Positions 23,691-36,039 of a DNA stretch of 64,000 nt are shown one piece after another. The notes under the pieces are model-generated. The model was given only the letters and a program-made list of their open reading frames with translations, searched no databases and had not been told where the DNA came from. The stretch's first letter is position 1. The number at the start of each line of letters is the position of its first letter. Source of the DNA: Cricetomys ansorgei (lineage: Eukaryota > Chordata > Mammalia > Rodentia > Nesomyidae); the NCBI GenBank assembly GCA_026225945.1, contig JAMJFZ010000239.1, positions 31,882,501-31,946,500 on the forward strand, written 5' to 3'. Both the position numbers and the translations under genes were made by a program.

Positions 23691-24149
23691 TTGAGTAGGT
23701 AAACCAAGAGCAAAGAAATCAAGTGGGTTCAAGGAGTATACACAGGAGATGGTGCTCTTTGTGGTCGGTGGGAAGAGAGAAAGCAAGTACATACATGGCC
23801 TAGGAAGATTTTGAGGGAACTGCACTGTCAAAGAGATTCAAAGCTAACCCTAAAGAAAGGAAGGAACCCACATCCTCCTCCCTCTCTTTCCCCCAGTTTA
23901 CAGTGGTTCTTGACGTTATCCTGCCTGTATTCAACAAGAGCCTATTAGTCTCCCAGGTGTCAATCTTATCTCTCATAGTTCAACCATCTCATTCCAGTTT
24001 AGAGATTGTCTCTGAAACATAAAGGAAACTGTGTCACATTTGTTTTTAAGTTTCACGTGGTCCCCATAGCCTGGCCTATAGGATAAAAACTGAATGTCTT
24101 ATGCTGGTATATAACACTCTGGTGTCTAGTCCTCTCCCTTCATTTTCTC

Positions 24150-24400
24150 CAGTGTCCGTCATTCCTCTGACATCAACTTCCCACAGCTGTCAGTACTGGG
24201 CCAATCACCAGTGCAGCTCTTTTCCTGACAATGCTTTGCAAATGCTGATCCCTCTGCCTAGAGTCTCGGTCCTGGGCCACACACTCCATCTGCCTCCTTC
24301 TCCACCTGAGAATGCTTACTCATCTTTTAAAAATGAGCTTAGATGTCACTTCATCTGGGAAGGCTTGTCTGACACTCCCACGTAGGAAATGAAACTCTGA
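24150..24400 (+). mobile_element. L2 fragment
   Basis: 'ccctctgcctagagtctcgg', then 'cttactcatcttttaaaaat' and 'gagcttagatgtcacttcat', then 'gggaaggcttgtctgacact', in the order of the L2 3' region. Old and diverged. Confidence 0.5.
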
Positions 24401-24539
24401 CAGCTATGATCAGATCACCCCCACCAGTCAGCCTTACAGACTGTGCCTACTATCGGGTTGTCTCAAGTCTTTTTAGCAAGCTCCATGCTTTGATCTTGTT
24501 GTTGACTATGAACTCAGCCACTAAACTTACCTCCTTACC

Positions 24540-25240
24540 AAAAGGCTTGAGAGCCCCGATGATGTTCGTAGATTAGTGCATCTCTCAACCCTCATCAGAG
24601 GAGCTTCTGTTTGTAGTGGATGAAATTTAACACAGAGACCCACAACTGATCAAGGAGTAGAGAATGAGATACTATGAATGCTCAGGTTCAAATGGCACGT
24701 CTATATCACCTACCCACCCTTCCAAGGCTCAGGAAGCACTTCAGAAGTGGTAGAAGAAAGATTGTAAGAGCCAGAGGCAGTAGAGGAGTACAAGAAACAT
24801 CTTCCCGACACAACAGGGCAGTTGCACATATGAACTCAGGGGTTGTAAAGGCATGCAAATGTCCTGCACAAGCTCAAGCAGGAGAAAATTGCAGCATGGA
24901 GAGGAGAGGTAGGCATGAATTCCCATTCCTCTCTGAAGAGTTCCTTGCTAGCTTCTGGGAAAGGAATAGTTGTTTGTTTGTTTGTTTTTTAAGGTATGTC
25001 AATCTGGTGAGTCAATCATACTCCAAAGGAAGGCATACACCCAAGAGGAAGTATATCAACAGCACAAATTGAACTTAATGGGTTAAAAAAGAAAATAGAA
25101 GAGTGAGTTTTATGCATAGGGAAAGAGGGTGGATCCTGAAGGCCTTGGAGGAGAAGATGAATAGGATCAAAATACATTGTATGAGATTCCCAAACTAATA
25201 AAAAAAAAGCTTCAAAAAATAAAAAGCTTACGAGTCTCTT
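24540..25240 (+). mobile_element. L1 3' UTR, rodent Lx-type
   Basis: 'ctctcaaccctcatcagagg', 'gagacccacaactgatcaag', 'gaaagattgtaagagccaga', 'catgcaaatgtcctgcac' and 'ttgaacttaatgggtt' follow the remembered rodent L1 3' UTR in order. It ends in an A-rich tail near 25200-25235. A (TTTG)n run at about 24972-24989 interrupts it. No ORF2 is attached, so this is a 5'-truncated insertion. Confidence 0.75.
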
Positions 25241-27834
25241 GTTGCAGAAGTTTATTTCTAGTCATGTTTAAAAGATTTGTTTTGTGCATTGTTGGGGGAA
25301 AGACTGCCTACGCCTTGGTATTTTGTACTATCTGCAGGTGTTGGCTTTACGTAAAAGATGTTTGATGCCTCATGATCTGCACATGCTCGCTGCTCTCTGG
25401 CAGAGCCATTATGGAAGAGTAAAGTTGTTGTGGAGGAATTCTTGTGGCCCTCTCTTCCACAGTCTCCAGCAACAAGAGGAGAACACTTCCTTTAGACCTT
25501 GAGTTTCCCTACATAAAGGTGACAAATCTGGGCTGCTAAAGAACTGTTGGATGAGACTAGGCTATAGGTTTCCTTTATCATGCAAATAGGCTTTTGGATG
25601 CGGGGGCAGAGTTTTTGAATCAGTCAAACACCTGAGGAACTTCTGTGTCAACTAAAACCCCTGAGATCAGATGATCAGGGTTCCACTGTCCAGAATGGTG
25701 CTTGCCATGAGAGGTAGTTCCCTCTGTTGAGGTCTGGCAGGGTTTGCAGATATGAAACTGTCTCTTTGTCTTTATTGCTAAGTAACACAGTAGCATATTG
25801 ATACAATCTTGCTTTTGCAAATCAGCCAGCCATGCATGCAACTGCAGTAGCTTCCTCAATTGGAAAGCAAAGGCACAACTAGAACCACTGTAAAGCAAGA
25901 CACAGGCCCTATGGAGTGAGCTCTGTAAAGTTGTACGGGCCCAGGAATGCTAGAAATGTGCAGAAAACCCATGTGCTGTCCTTCAAATGTTCATATATCT
26001 CCTGGACACCTCCAGAAGCAGTGTCCTGTTTATTATATCACTGGATACCAACCATACAGCACACAGTGTATTTTTATAAAGCAATTTCCTCAGAAAGAAA
26101 CTACAACACTTGGAGCACACCAAGATGTGCTCACCACTTTGGAAAAACTGTATCACCCTATCTAACACTGTTCGTGTTAATTGGTTCACTACTACAGCAC
26201 ACCCACATCTGTTTACAGTGTAGTTGTCACAGTCAGTGAGTGTTTATCCCATTCTTGTTTCAAAATGGCAGATATACAAGTGTCATCACTATTCAAGAGG
26301 AGATTGCTTTCTTATTCAAGGTTATTTTATTTCGACTTCTCTAAACATCTGCATGTTCAGAAGTTCTGCTTCATTCTATCCTCTATACATCTAGATCAGA
26401 CAATATACACATTGTCATGCTATTTTCCATGAAGGCATTTTCCTTTTATTTGTATTTTATTACAAATTATATTGGTTTAAAATATATGTGCAGACAAGTT
26501 ATATTATGCAAATATCATGTCAAGATAGCAAAGGGGCATTGCAAAATACTGCCCACGAAAGAGAAGGAACTTGGTTTAATTGGGGACAAAAAGCATGGCT
26601 TTAAATATATGGAGAAATGAAGTGAAACTGTATTTCCTTGCTCTGAGGTCCATCTGTGATGCAGCTACTCAGCTGAATTGCCATGCTGCCCACCAAGATC
26701 ATCTATGGTTATGTTGTGGGGACTTATGTCTCTGGACTGAGAGAGAATGCATGATGCCTGAGACCCATTCACACAGGACTCAGCACAGAGAAGAAACCCA
26801 GGAGATCCTTCAGGATGAAATACCAGATGCGAATGCTAAAAGCATTGCAGTTTCTGGCTCTCAGGATAGACTTCTGAGTCACTTAGTCAGTGCCTTGCCG
26901 GGACCAATCTAAGGAAGCATTCTTTCTGCTTAGAGCTCCTGGTATACAACTCTCTCCAGCCTTCCTCCTCCTTGTGGGCCTGGACAGTACTGCATCCACC
27001 TCTGTATCCCTCAGAGTCTCCTACAGAGAGGCTGGAGAGGTCGATACATATTATTTAAATCAACCACTCTTCAGGAACACTGCTAGAGATAATGTCATGG
27101 ATTTTACTTCTAACGGTACTGTGCTCCAAGCATGTTATTGATTTAAAAGGCTTTGGTAATTTTGTCTGAGGACCTGAACATCACTCAAGGCTCTGAATTT
27201 ATGAGGAAATGTAAGTTTTAAAGTGAACTTTTATATGACAAGCCAATTGTAGGCTGAAAGACAACTGTATGTAGCACGTCACCCAGCCTATGAGACATAT
27301 CTGTGTGAAAAATAAAAGTGTCAATCAATCATGGAGACGAATCCAAATATTTGATTCTGTGGCATCTTGTAAATGATATTTAATCATTTTATCTTTCAAA
27401 TTTAAGCCAGATGGTATTTCCCACATAAACAGAAGCAGTGGCTACTTAGAAAGAACTCTGCTTCAAATATTATTTAAGTTCTCCTGACAAATATTTCAAA
27501 GTAGGATTTTTTTTTTGTGCTTTCACCATTGTAGTTATTAGTTGTGTAATAAAACAGATGCATTCTAAGAATATACTAGAAAGAATCTGTTAGGAGACTA
27601 TGTTTCAACTTCTATTAGATATTGGGTTTATATTTTGCAAAGTAAAGGGATGAGGCACTGACACATGACTATTATATTTTGAATACAATAATTTTCTTTT
27701 AAAGCATAAATATATAATTTTAAAAATACCTGTAATGCTATGTTTTAGTAAAATAATTCACAATGCTTAGACATGGAATTGGGCTACTATGAGAAACCCA
27801 CCAGTGGGGTTACCTGTGACAGTACCTTTCGGGT
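25241..27834. other. Intronic stretch, nothing firm recognised
   Basis: About 2.6 kb of mostly unique-looking sequence. Frames up to about 110 codons are open but have no domain, no codon pattern and no splice context. A T-run sits near 27508-27516. Confidence 0.45.
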
Positions 27835-28082
27835 TTTTTTAAATGTATGTGTATCTTGTGTGTGTGTGTGCACATGCAGAGTGCCAGAAGACAGTTTTGG
27901 CATTGCTCCCAGGGAAGACTGCTCATTTCTTCTGAGACAGGCTAAGTGAGTTAGACTGTGTGGCCTGGAATCCTCCTGCCTGGCCTCTCCAGCGCTAGAA
28001 TGGCGAAGCTGAACCACCACACTGCATCTCCTGTGCATTCAGGGAATGGAGCTTTGTGCACACAACCACTCCCCTAGCCCCA
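27835..28082 (-). mobile_element. B4-type SINE
   Basis: A (GT)n head, then 'gagtgccagaagacagtttt', 'cttctgagacaggctaagtg', 'gtggcctggaatcctcctgc' and the end 'ccactcccctagcccc', the antisense of a B1/ID-chimeric B4 element. Confidence 0.55.
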
Positions 28083-28519
28083 CATTTTCAAGGGTCATGA
28101 TCGGCACAGTGCTCTCTAATATGTTAGCTTTCTTAGGACTGCCTCCCACCCCCACCACAACTTGAAAGTCAGCCTAAAATGGAACTACTTTCTTCTTTCA
28201 TATTCACAATGAACATTTATGGGGGGGCATTATGGGGGAGGGGGGATGGAGTATGAAGGAGGGGGGTTCTCTTGAATTAAAATAACAGAAAATTTCCTTC
28301 CATTTGGTCTTTCTCAAGCTCCCCTTATGCTTAGAACCATGCCCTCCTTCAGAGAGAATATACGGCTCCCAAAGGGCCGAGAAGTGAAAACATACTTCCT
28401 AGCTCTATCTAGGGTCATCCTTCTTAATATGCCCAAATATCAAAGTGGGTCACAGTGTTCCTGAACCTAAAATACTGACTTCAAACTGCCTTCCCCATTT
28501 CCCTCCTAGGTAAGGAAAG

Positions 28520-28670
28520 CCTGTGAATATTAGTTTTCGCGTCTGTGTATAAAAAGCATTAGTTCCGGCTTCTCCATAAGGTGGGCGTAAGAATGAAAAA
28601 GTATTTGCAATGTACTTAAGACAGTGCCTGGCTCAACTAGGTATGGGCTATCGTAATGATTTTATCTGTT
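28520..28670 (+). mobile_element. MIR fragment
   Basis: 'aatgtacttaagacagtgcc' followed by 'tggctcaactaggtatgggc' matches the MIR motif 'gcacttagaacagtgcctgg'. Confidence 0.4.
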
Positions 28671-31090
28671 TAATAAAGACAAGTAAATATTCTGATTTAT
28701 AATGAAAATATTCTCATGTGCTCTGCAATTCTAAAACTAAACGTTTAGTAATATTCTAGCATTGTTGATGGTAGGTTTACTGAGACATCCTAAATTCATA
28801 GCCAGTGACAAATTTTCATAATCCTACTCATGAGTTTGTCTTGACTAACTTATTAAGAATGAAACTGTGAAATGTGTTTCTACATGCAAGAAATCTGTCA
28901 TTTTTGAAGCGAAACTGAGATTCCTCAACTAAGAATCTAAGAGTTTCATTTCTGGTTGTTTTTTGTTTGTTTGCTTGTTTGTTTGGATTTTGGTTTTTGT
29001 TTTTGTTTTCTCTTATGCTTTAAAAACTGAAGGCAAAGACTGTCTTCCAGATATCTGGTGTGTGTTATAACACCGATCCAGCACTCTTCTTATATATACT
29101 TAATAAGCAATATACCAATTCATAAACAAGTTAGTTAACCTTTTTATGATATGGCCTGCTCACGCAGGTCAAGGGACCCTTTTCCGACACATTTGACTTT
29201 CTTCCTTACAGACTGCACCTTAATAAACATCTGGGGAGACTATACGAAGGAAGGAAATAAGCAATACAAGATAAGAGGCTATAGATTTAGACTGTGGAGA
29301 TACTGTGGTACACGGCTCAAACATCTTATAACTGCTCTGCTCTATAAAGTTTATTTTATCACCTTGGGAGTAATATCACCATAAAGTCTTACCTTAGAAA
29401 ATACTCTGAACTTCAAAGATCTCACATATAATCCACCTGTGCTTTGCATGCCTCAGAAGGCCTTGTGAAATTAGCAGGCACCATGCTTTCATGCAAATCC
29501 CACTTGATGACTATGAGAATATGAGAAAACCCTAAAGAATATTCGGAAATAAACAGAGTATCTTAACCTTATCTGTTTAGCTGGAGAATCCACATGAGAA
29601 AATTCCCTATTGATTTAAGAATTTTCCTGAGTAATTAGGCAACAAGTGACTGTGTATTTCAAAGAATTCATCAAAGAAAAGCATGCACTCAGATGGAATG
29701 AATAACTCATATCACCAGTAATATGAGCTACTTCATAAGATGTATCCATGTGCAGGGATCTCTCTACAACAGCAGTTCAAAAAGCCACACATTTTTTCCC
29801 CTCAAGAAACAAACTGCTTTTCAGTGTTCCATAGACTTAGACATTTTTAGATATTCAGACAAGTCTACCAGAAATCTGATCAGATATTCCTTTAAGTTGC
29901 CAAGAAATCTAAGTGAACCCACATCCTGCAAATTTATTTTTTCTAGCAATCTCACTCTTGAACATCTTAGAAGGGTCAAACTGATGCTCCCACGGCACAA
30001 ACGAGGATGCTTTAAAAGCCAAACCAAAAGCATTGGTAAGGTAATCATTTCCACCAGTCTATCTGAGCAGTCAATAAACAAGCATGCCTGGAGAACTTAA
30101 CTGTGGGGTAGGGGGTGAAAGTGAATTTGGAAACTGTTTTAAGTGATGCATAGATTTATTCTCTCCAGGACAGGGGTTGGGGGGGAGGATGGAAACCCAG
30201 TATGAAAACTCTAAGAGGCAGGCAGTAGAGTCATTTTCTGGAATCTTTATGTGGGGGATTGTGTAAGAGGGAGACTTGGGGACCCTAAGCTAGGGACGGA
30301 ATGGTGAAGGCTGAAGGAGAAAGCGAGCAAAGGGAACTGCCAAGTGGTCCTTTCCTTTCTCCCGAAGTCTGAGTAGTACCAGAGAAAGGAGAAGAGTACA
30401 TTAGACAGAACCCTGTTTGCGATGAACCAGCGACACTCCATGAAGGAGCAGACCACAGGGTTGCATTGCCGATGCATATAAACACTTTGAGGTGACCTGG
30501 CCCCTTTACAGGGAGTGGAGGAGTGAGTGAGTTATTTCCATACTGGATCTTCAGTATTCCCAGAGAATCTTCATAGCTACACAAATGAGCCCTACACTAA
30601 AAACGACACCTAAAGCAGCAGAACAGAAAAATACACACATTTTACATGCAAAATAGGCCAAACTACTAAACTGTTTAAATTCTGGTTAGTTTAAGAACAA
30701 AGAACTCTCTAGTCTAGATATCTATATGTTTATGTACATGTTAAAAGCTAACCGTGGGGGCAATTTTACATTTATTGATACACCCCACACATGCATCTAA
30801 AGAGTGAGACAGACAAAACTTTAAGATATGAACAATCCTAACATATTACTCTCTTTTCAAATTCCTTCCTATGAGTCACTCAGTACCGAGGTAAGACTTC
30901 AGGCGTTTGACCAAAATCTATTATTTACTAATTCTATGAAATGTACTGTCGCTGAGGAATGACCAAGAGGTGTCTTTCCCTCACAGTGCTAGACATTTAA
31001 TAACAGCAAAGTAAAATGTTTACTTTTCTTTTGAGCTGGGCTTGGGGAAAAAAATCAGACTATCAACAAAACTCCGAAGCCAATCAATAC
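28671..31090. other. Intronic stretch close to exon 1, nothing firm recognised
   Basis: Includes a (TTTG)n-rich run at about 28958-29014, otherwise unique-looking sequence. No exon is supported. Confidence 0.45.
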
Positions 31091-31096
31091 CAAAGG

Positions 31097-31138
31097 GGGG
31101 GGGGAGAAAGAAAAGAAAGAAGAAAAGGAAAAGAAAGG
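31097..31138. repeat. Purine tract (G-run then AAAG units)
   Basis: Ten G followed by gagaaagaaaagaaagaaga-type purines on the plus strand. Confidence 0.85.
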
Positions 31139-31996
31139 TGAAATGCTATTTAAAATATTGACATTATTGCAGGACTTGATTAGGTGGGGTGTCGAACCTT
31201 CATGCAACTACCCAATGCCTGCTCGTGCATATTAATATTTCCCAATATTAATCTTATCTGTGCTGTTCTTTACTGTTAAAACACTTGTGTGGTCATGGAT
31301 GTTGCATAAATAGCATGTTTATGCACATGCATACTGACACTTTTTATGAATGGATACAAATAAACACTCCTAATCTGAGAAAATGGATGGCAGGATGCTA
31401 GCCTGAAAAGGGTCGTTAAGTCTCAGGGGCAGACGATGAGACAAATGCTGGGTGTCTTTCAGTGCCACTCAGGACAAATGTATCCCGTCCCCTGGGCAGA
31501 GTGTGTTGGAAACAGTCTTGGAGCGCTTTCCTTAGAGACCTGTTCTAGCTCGCTCCAGGGAACCAAGACCGCTCTCTCACCATTGAGGAATGAAACGCAT
31601 GCATATCTCTGTGTTCTGAGGACTGCACACACCAGGGTCATCACACTCACTCCCTAAGTGCAGTCCGACAAGTGTGTGCTGTGTGCCTGCGAGTGTGACA
31701 TTTAGGAACAAACAGAAGGCAACAGGGGCTCCTCTCCTACACACAACAGTTCTCACCCCTTTGGCCAAGGAAGGCTGGATCCTCAGGGGCTCACACTTGC
31801 GTGTTTTCCCCACCAGCAAGAAGCCCTGCGTTGATAACCGGTCAGGGCTAATAACCCGATCAGCTTTGTATTCAAGTCTAGTGGGCGCCATATGGCAGTT
31901 TCCAGTTCCTTTAGCAACTCGAGTCTGGCTAGGCTGTCTCGGGGAAGCATCTCCAAAGAAGAGCTCCTGGGGAGCAGCAATGCCCTGGCCACTTAC

Positions 31997-32360
31997 CTCT
32001 CTCCCTCTGACCCCGCTCCAGTGCCACAAAGGGCTGTGGGATTCCCGCTCCCTCGGAGGGCTCCTCTCCAGCGACGGTCCCTTTCGCCAATGATGTGTCG
32101 CTGGAAATCCCCCTCCCCTCTACAGAGAGGAGGGTCTCCCCGGGCTGGCTGGAGCTCCTGGCGGCTTTCCTCCCCTCTTTACATCCCTCACTCAGGCTCG
32201 CCTTCTCTAGTAAGAAGGCTCAGGGAAGACGTATCAGGAGGAAGCGAAGACATCCTTTAAAAAGAACAATAATCTTCCTCGGTCGTCACCCTCCTTTCCC
32301 CGCGTGGAGCCCCCATCCCCCGGCCGCCGCCGCCGCCGCCGCCCAGATCAGAGAAGGCTG
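31997..32360 (-). other. KCNB2: KCNB2 exon 1, non-coding (inferred, 5' limit unknown)
   Basis: On the minus strand the sequence AGAG|GTAAGT places an exon end at 31997, at the edge of a CpG island and in the same orientation as the coding exon. The 5' limit is arbitrary because no TATA box or clear initiator stands out. Upstream ATGs are seen at 32316 (20 codons including stop), 32253 (22 codons including stop) and 32184 (ATG followed at once by TAA). If transcription starts above 32316, all of them fall in the leader. Joining to the exon starting at 375 is by inference from family gene structure. Confidence 0.6.
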
Positions 32361-32713
32361 GAGTGAAGGGGGGAAAAAAAAATCGAGCGGGGCTCTGCGC
32401 GCCGCGCCAGCCCTGGACTTGGCGCTGGGTGCCCGAGGCGCGGCGGCGGCCGGCGGGGGCGGCGGGTGCCCGGCGGCGCTCGGTGGGTGTGTGTGTCTGT
32501 GCAGCTGCGCGCGAGAGGCCAAGCGGGGCGCTCGGGGCTTGGGTCCCCTGCCCCGCAGCAATCTGGCCGGGCGCGCACACTCGCCCGTGGCCACCCAGCC
32601 CCGCGCTCCGCCTCCCGCGCTCCGCGCACCCGCGGGCTGAGCGGCCGCCGCCGCCGCCTCTCCTCTCTCTCTATCTCTCTCCCTCTCTCTCCCTCTCTCT
32701 CCCTCTCTCTCCC

Positions 32714-32774
<61 letters not shown>

Positions 32775-33270
32775 CCCCTCCTCCCGCGGCTCCCAGGCAA
32801 TCGCGGCTCCTGGGGTGGGCGGGCGACGGGGCTGCGCCGCTGGCCGGGCACCTCCGGGGAAACGCCAGGCTCGGCCTCGCAGCGCTGGAGCTGTGCGCTC
32901 GGCTGGGCGACAGCGCCCCCGGTGCCCAGGGCGCGGCCCTGGCGCGGACGATCGGGCGCCGCCCACACCTCGCTCGGCGCCTTCCTCGGCCCCAGCGGCT
33001 GCCTCGGTCCGGGCTCCACACCCACCTGCCTCTCCTCTTGGCTTCCGCACAGCTGCGCCCCGCAAGGGGTCCGCAGCCCCGCGGCCGCCGCGCGCACGCG
33101 GCCGGGGAAGCCCTGGGACACCCCGCGGAGACGTCCCCGTGGCTCCCCGGATTTCCCTGCCCTTCTCTTCCAACTGCTGTGCTCTCCTGCAACCCGACCC
33201 CTAAGCAAGCAGACCCCGGGCTCACTGCTCCACCGCGGGGAACTGGGGCGAGGACATAGGGCTCCCGAAG
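32040..33270. promoter_or_regulatory. KCNB2: CpG island, likely KCNB2 promoter
   Basis: This is the only strongly GC- and CpG-rich segment in the window, with dense cgcg, ggcgg and ccgcc words. It includes (CCG)n runs at 32323-32343 and 32644-32658. It stands about 31.6 kb upstream of the coding exon on the minus strand, next to the exon 1 donor. Long open frames cross it on both strands, but they reflect GC-rich sequence with few stops and are not domains I recognise. A divergent transcript is possible. Confidence 0.8.
32658..32770. repeat. (CCCTCTCTCT)5(CT)20 polypyrimidine tract in the CpG island
   Basis: After a short irregular CT lead, five exact 10-bp units occupy 32681-32730, followed by twenty CT dinucleotides at 32731-32770. 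The minus strand, which is the coding sense of KCNB2, is GA-rich. Length is likely variable between individuals. Confidence 0.95.
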
Positions 33271-34792
33271 GATGGTACCCAGAGTATTTTCCCATAAAAG
33301 CAGCTTCCGGGATAAACGGGAGCCCGGGTGGAATCTGGCTCTACTCCCGGATCCTCCAGCTCTACTCGGGACCATCCCTACCTAGGTAGGGTCACCCGCT
33401 TTTCTGTGTTGAGGCTGGAGCTAGGTGAGGGGCTGCTTTGACTCTGGCTTCCCACGGGGGCGCTATTCATACCCTGGCTTGATTGCCTCAGTGGTCTGTT
33501 TTCCAGCTGGAAAACTATGCTGAGATTTCCCTCAGTGAGAGGACCCTAAGGTGGATGCCCCAGGCCCCTGCCAACTTCATACTGTAATAAACACAATGAA
33601 CTTGAACAAAATTACCGGGCTCTTCAGGTTCTGGGCTTAGGTGAACCTTGATGGGTGGAAAATTAAGCACTCAAAAACAGTTACGTGACTTTCGGGAAAA
33701 CACATAGTTTAAAACACTCTTCTTTTCGAAAAGAATTCAGGACATGAGAATATATTTAAAGTTGGAGCCCCAAAATTACTTTTGACCAAGAACGTCTAGA
33801 TAATGTATTTAAAATACATCTCATTTAGTCCTGATATATCGAAGGTGGTGTTGCCTTCTGGAATTCTCTGTGTCTGGAATTCATGTCCCTCTTGGTCTTA
33901 CCTTGTGCTGAGTGGTGTATTTGCACTGTCAGACGTTGCTGGATGTTAAGTCTGGGAACTGGTTTTTCTAACTCCATCACTCTCCAAGAAGAAACTTGCC
34001 TTGGTTCCTGTTTTGCTCTCTCTTTGGGACTTCTGAAATGTGAGCACCACGAAGAGAATGCCTGGATTCTAAAACCTTTATCATATTCCTGGCCTGCTCC
34101 CAAGCTATAGCTCCAAGTGTCCAGGAGTTTGCAGGAAGCACGTTCCCTTGCCTCCAGCCCTCCCATATAGTTTACATTTCTCTGCAGACAACTCGTCTCC
34201 AAGAGCAATCTTGAAGCCATCACCGTATCTGCACAGTTGTGTCAGTGGGTCCTGTGTTTCTTTCCTTCTAGAATATTCCTTTCTATGTCTCAGGTCCAAA
34301 CCACAGCAGCCTTTTTCAGCCCATTTCAAACTCTTAACTCTCTTCAATGCCCCCAGCCCTGGATATCCAGAACACATTGTTCTAGCTTTTTAGAGAGACA
34401 CACGGTGCCTCTTCATATGCTCTTTATGACATATGTGTACTTCAGTGTATCATCATAAACTACAAGTTCTTCTAGGAATGATTTAAAGTATCTTTACTGT
34501 TTTTATGCCTTAAAAGGAACCCGATACCACCTATTTATTCAGTAAACACTCATTTCACAGCTTTCAATATTTGTCTTTGAATGGAATCTATAAAAGATAT
34601 TATGTCTAGAAAGACATTTTAGTATTTATTTTGAATATTCTAAATCTTCAATGGCAGTGACATTTTTATACATGTAAGAATGATTGTTAAAAAAAAAAAA
34701 ACCTCTTTGTTGCTCTGTATCAGCAATACTACTGATTACCTCCATGAAAACTTAATTGTTTGGTAACTAATTGTCTTAAAATGTTTGCACTA
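33271..34792. other. Flank next to CpG island, nothing recognised
   Basis: Unique-looking sequence. A possible plus-strand splice donor, GCTAG|GTGAGG, stands at about 33419-33429. A weak L2-like start appears near 34535-34560. Confidence 0.4.
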
Positions 34793-35003
34793 TGCCCCAC
34801 GGTGGTGGCACATGCCTTTAATCTCAGCACTGGGGAAGCAGAGGCAGGCAGCAGGAGGATCTCTCCGAGTTCAAGACCAGCCTGGTGGTCTACAATGTGA
34901 GTTCCAGGACAGCCAAGCTACAACAGAGAAACCATGTTTCAAAAAAAAAAAAAAAGAAAGAAAGAAAGAAAGAAAAGAAAAGAAAAGAAGAAAAAGAAAA
35001 AAG
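34793..35003 (+). mobile_element. B1 SINE with (GAAA)n-rich tail
   Basis: 'ggtggtggcacatgccttta', 'atctcagcactggggaagca' and 'gttcaagaccagcctggtgg' form the B1 body. The tail from about 34939 is poly-A then GAAA/AGAAA units. It has a few extra bases in the first half (ggcagcagg) relative to the others. Confidence 0.92.
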
Positions 35004-36039
35004 ATGGAAAGAAAGAAAAATATATGCCTTAAATTTTGGTTACATTTGAGAAGTTTGAATCCATGTGTCTACCATGAGAGTGATTGTCGGCCGAATGCAA
35101 GCTGACATCTTCATTTTCTGGGAGACAAGATGCTAGTTGTTCCTACCCACCCAGCCCCAGTTGTGTCTCTGAGATGTATCAATAAGGAAACAGTCTCAGG
35201 GTGGGGGATGGGATCTGGTTCTGCTTGCTGGGTTACTCACCCCAGAATGGGTAAGAGAGCATAAGGCACTGTGCAAGCTTCATTATGGCAGGATTCTCCC
35301 AAGGCACAGAGCTTAGGTTCCAGCTGACAGCAGAGACTCCTGCATTCACTATGACCAAGCGGCTGCACCTCTTCAGTGCATAAATTTCCATTTTCTACGT
35401 TTGTTCTCCAAAGGAAAAAGTAACATGATGTAGCTGGAGAGTCAGACATGTTTTCGTGTTGCTTCTTAACTCGTTTCTAATCTTTATTGAGATTTATAGA
35501 AATGTTCCTTTTGCTTATATTTCAATTTCTCAGATTCATTCTGTGATATGATGAAATTATATTAAAGAGGAGAAATGACTGCACGGTGTGGTGTCAAAAT
35601 GCCTCCCTTGTAAAACCTGCTAAAATAAATAACTGTAGTACAAGGTTAGCCTGAAATAACCTTTCTGCATATCAGTAGACACAGTTTAAATGAAAACCGT
35701 GTTCCCTCATACATCATAATGCTTGTGTATAGGAATATATGCAGATACACAGAACACAGCGCAATATGCTCTTGGTTTTTTTTTTTTGTTGTTGTTGTTG
35801 TTGAATGTAGCATTTGAAAATATTTAGTTTAATCTTAATAACATCATTGCTTACTGCAGTCCATCAAGCAGAAATTTGAATTGCATGTTGACTTGCAGAG
35901 AGTCTGTATACATTAGAATAAAATACTAAGGCTAGAGCAGGAACATATTTTTAAAATGTTAAATGCATAAAGGGTAATGATTTCCAAGTTTCAGGAGACA
36001 TAATTTGGTGGTTTGAATTTTTTTTAAAGACAAATGGAG
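35004..36039. other. Flanking stretch, nothing recognised
   Basis: A T-run followed by (GTT)n at about 35778-35803. Otherwise no repeat or exon. Confidence 0.45.

Larger units (their letters stand above)
376..31996 (-). other. KCNB2: KCNB2 intron 1 (inferred)
   Basis: The intron is bounded by the acceptor AG at 377-376 and, at its 5' end, the donor GTAAGT read from 31996 to 31991 on the minus strand. From memory, the family has a non-coding first exon followed by a long intron before the T1-encoding exon, which fits. It contains the LTR element, many SINE and L1 fragments and microsatellites listed separately, and no other exon I can support. The pairing of these two splice sites is inferred. 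Confidence 0.65.

Noticed and set aside
31577..32093. Frames of about 120-150 codons around the exon 1 donor
   Set aside because: They overlap the inferred non-coding exon and intron boundary on both strands, without domains or conserved features.
32286..33389. Several open frames of about 230-315 codons on both strands across the CpG island
   Set aside because: GC-rich DNA lacks stop codons, and the products are Arg/Pro/Ala/Gly-rich with Ser-Leu or Arg-Glu repeats from the CT tract. All frames are open at once and no domain is seen.
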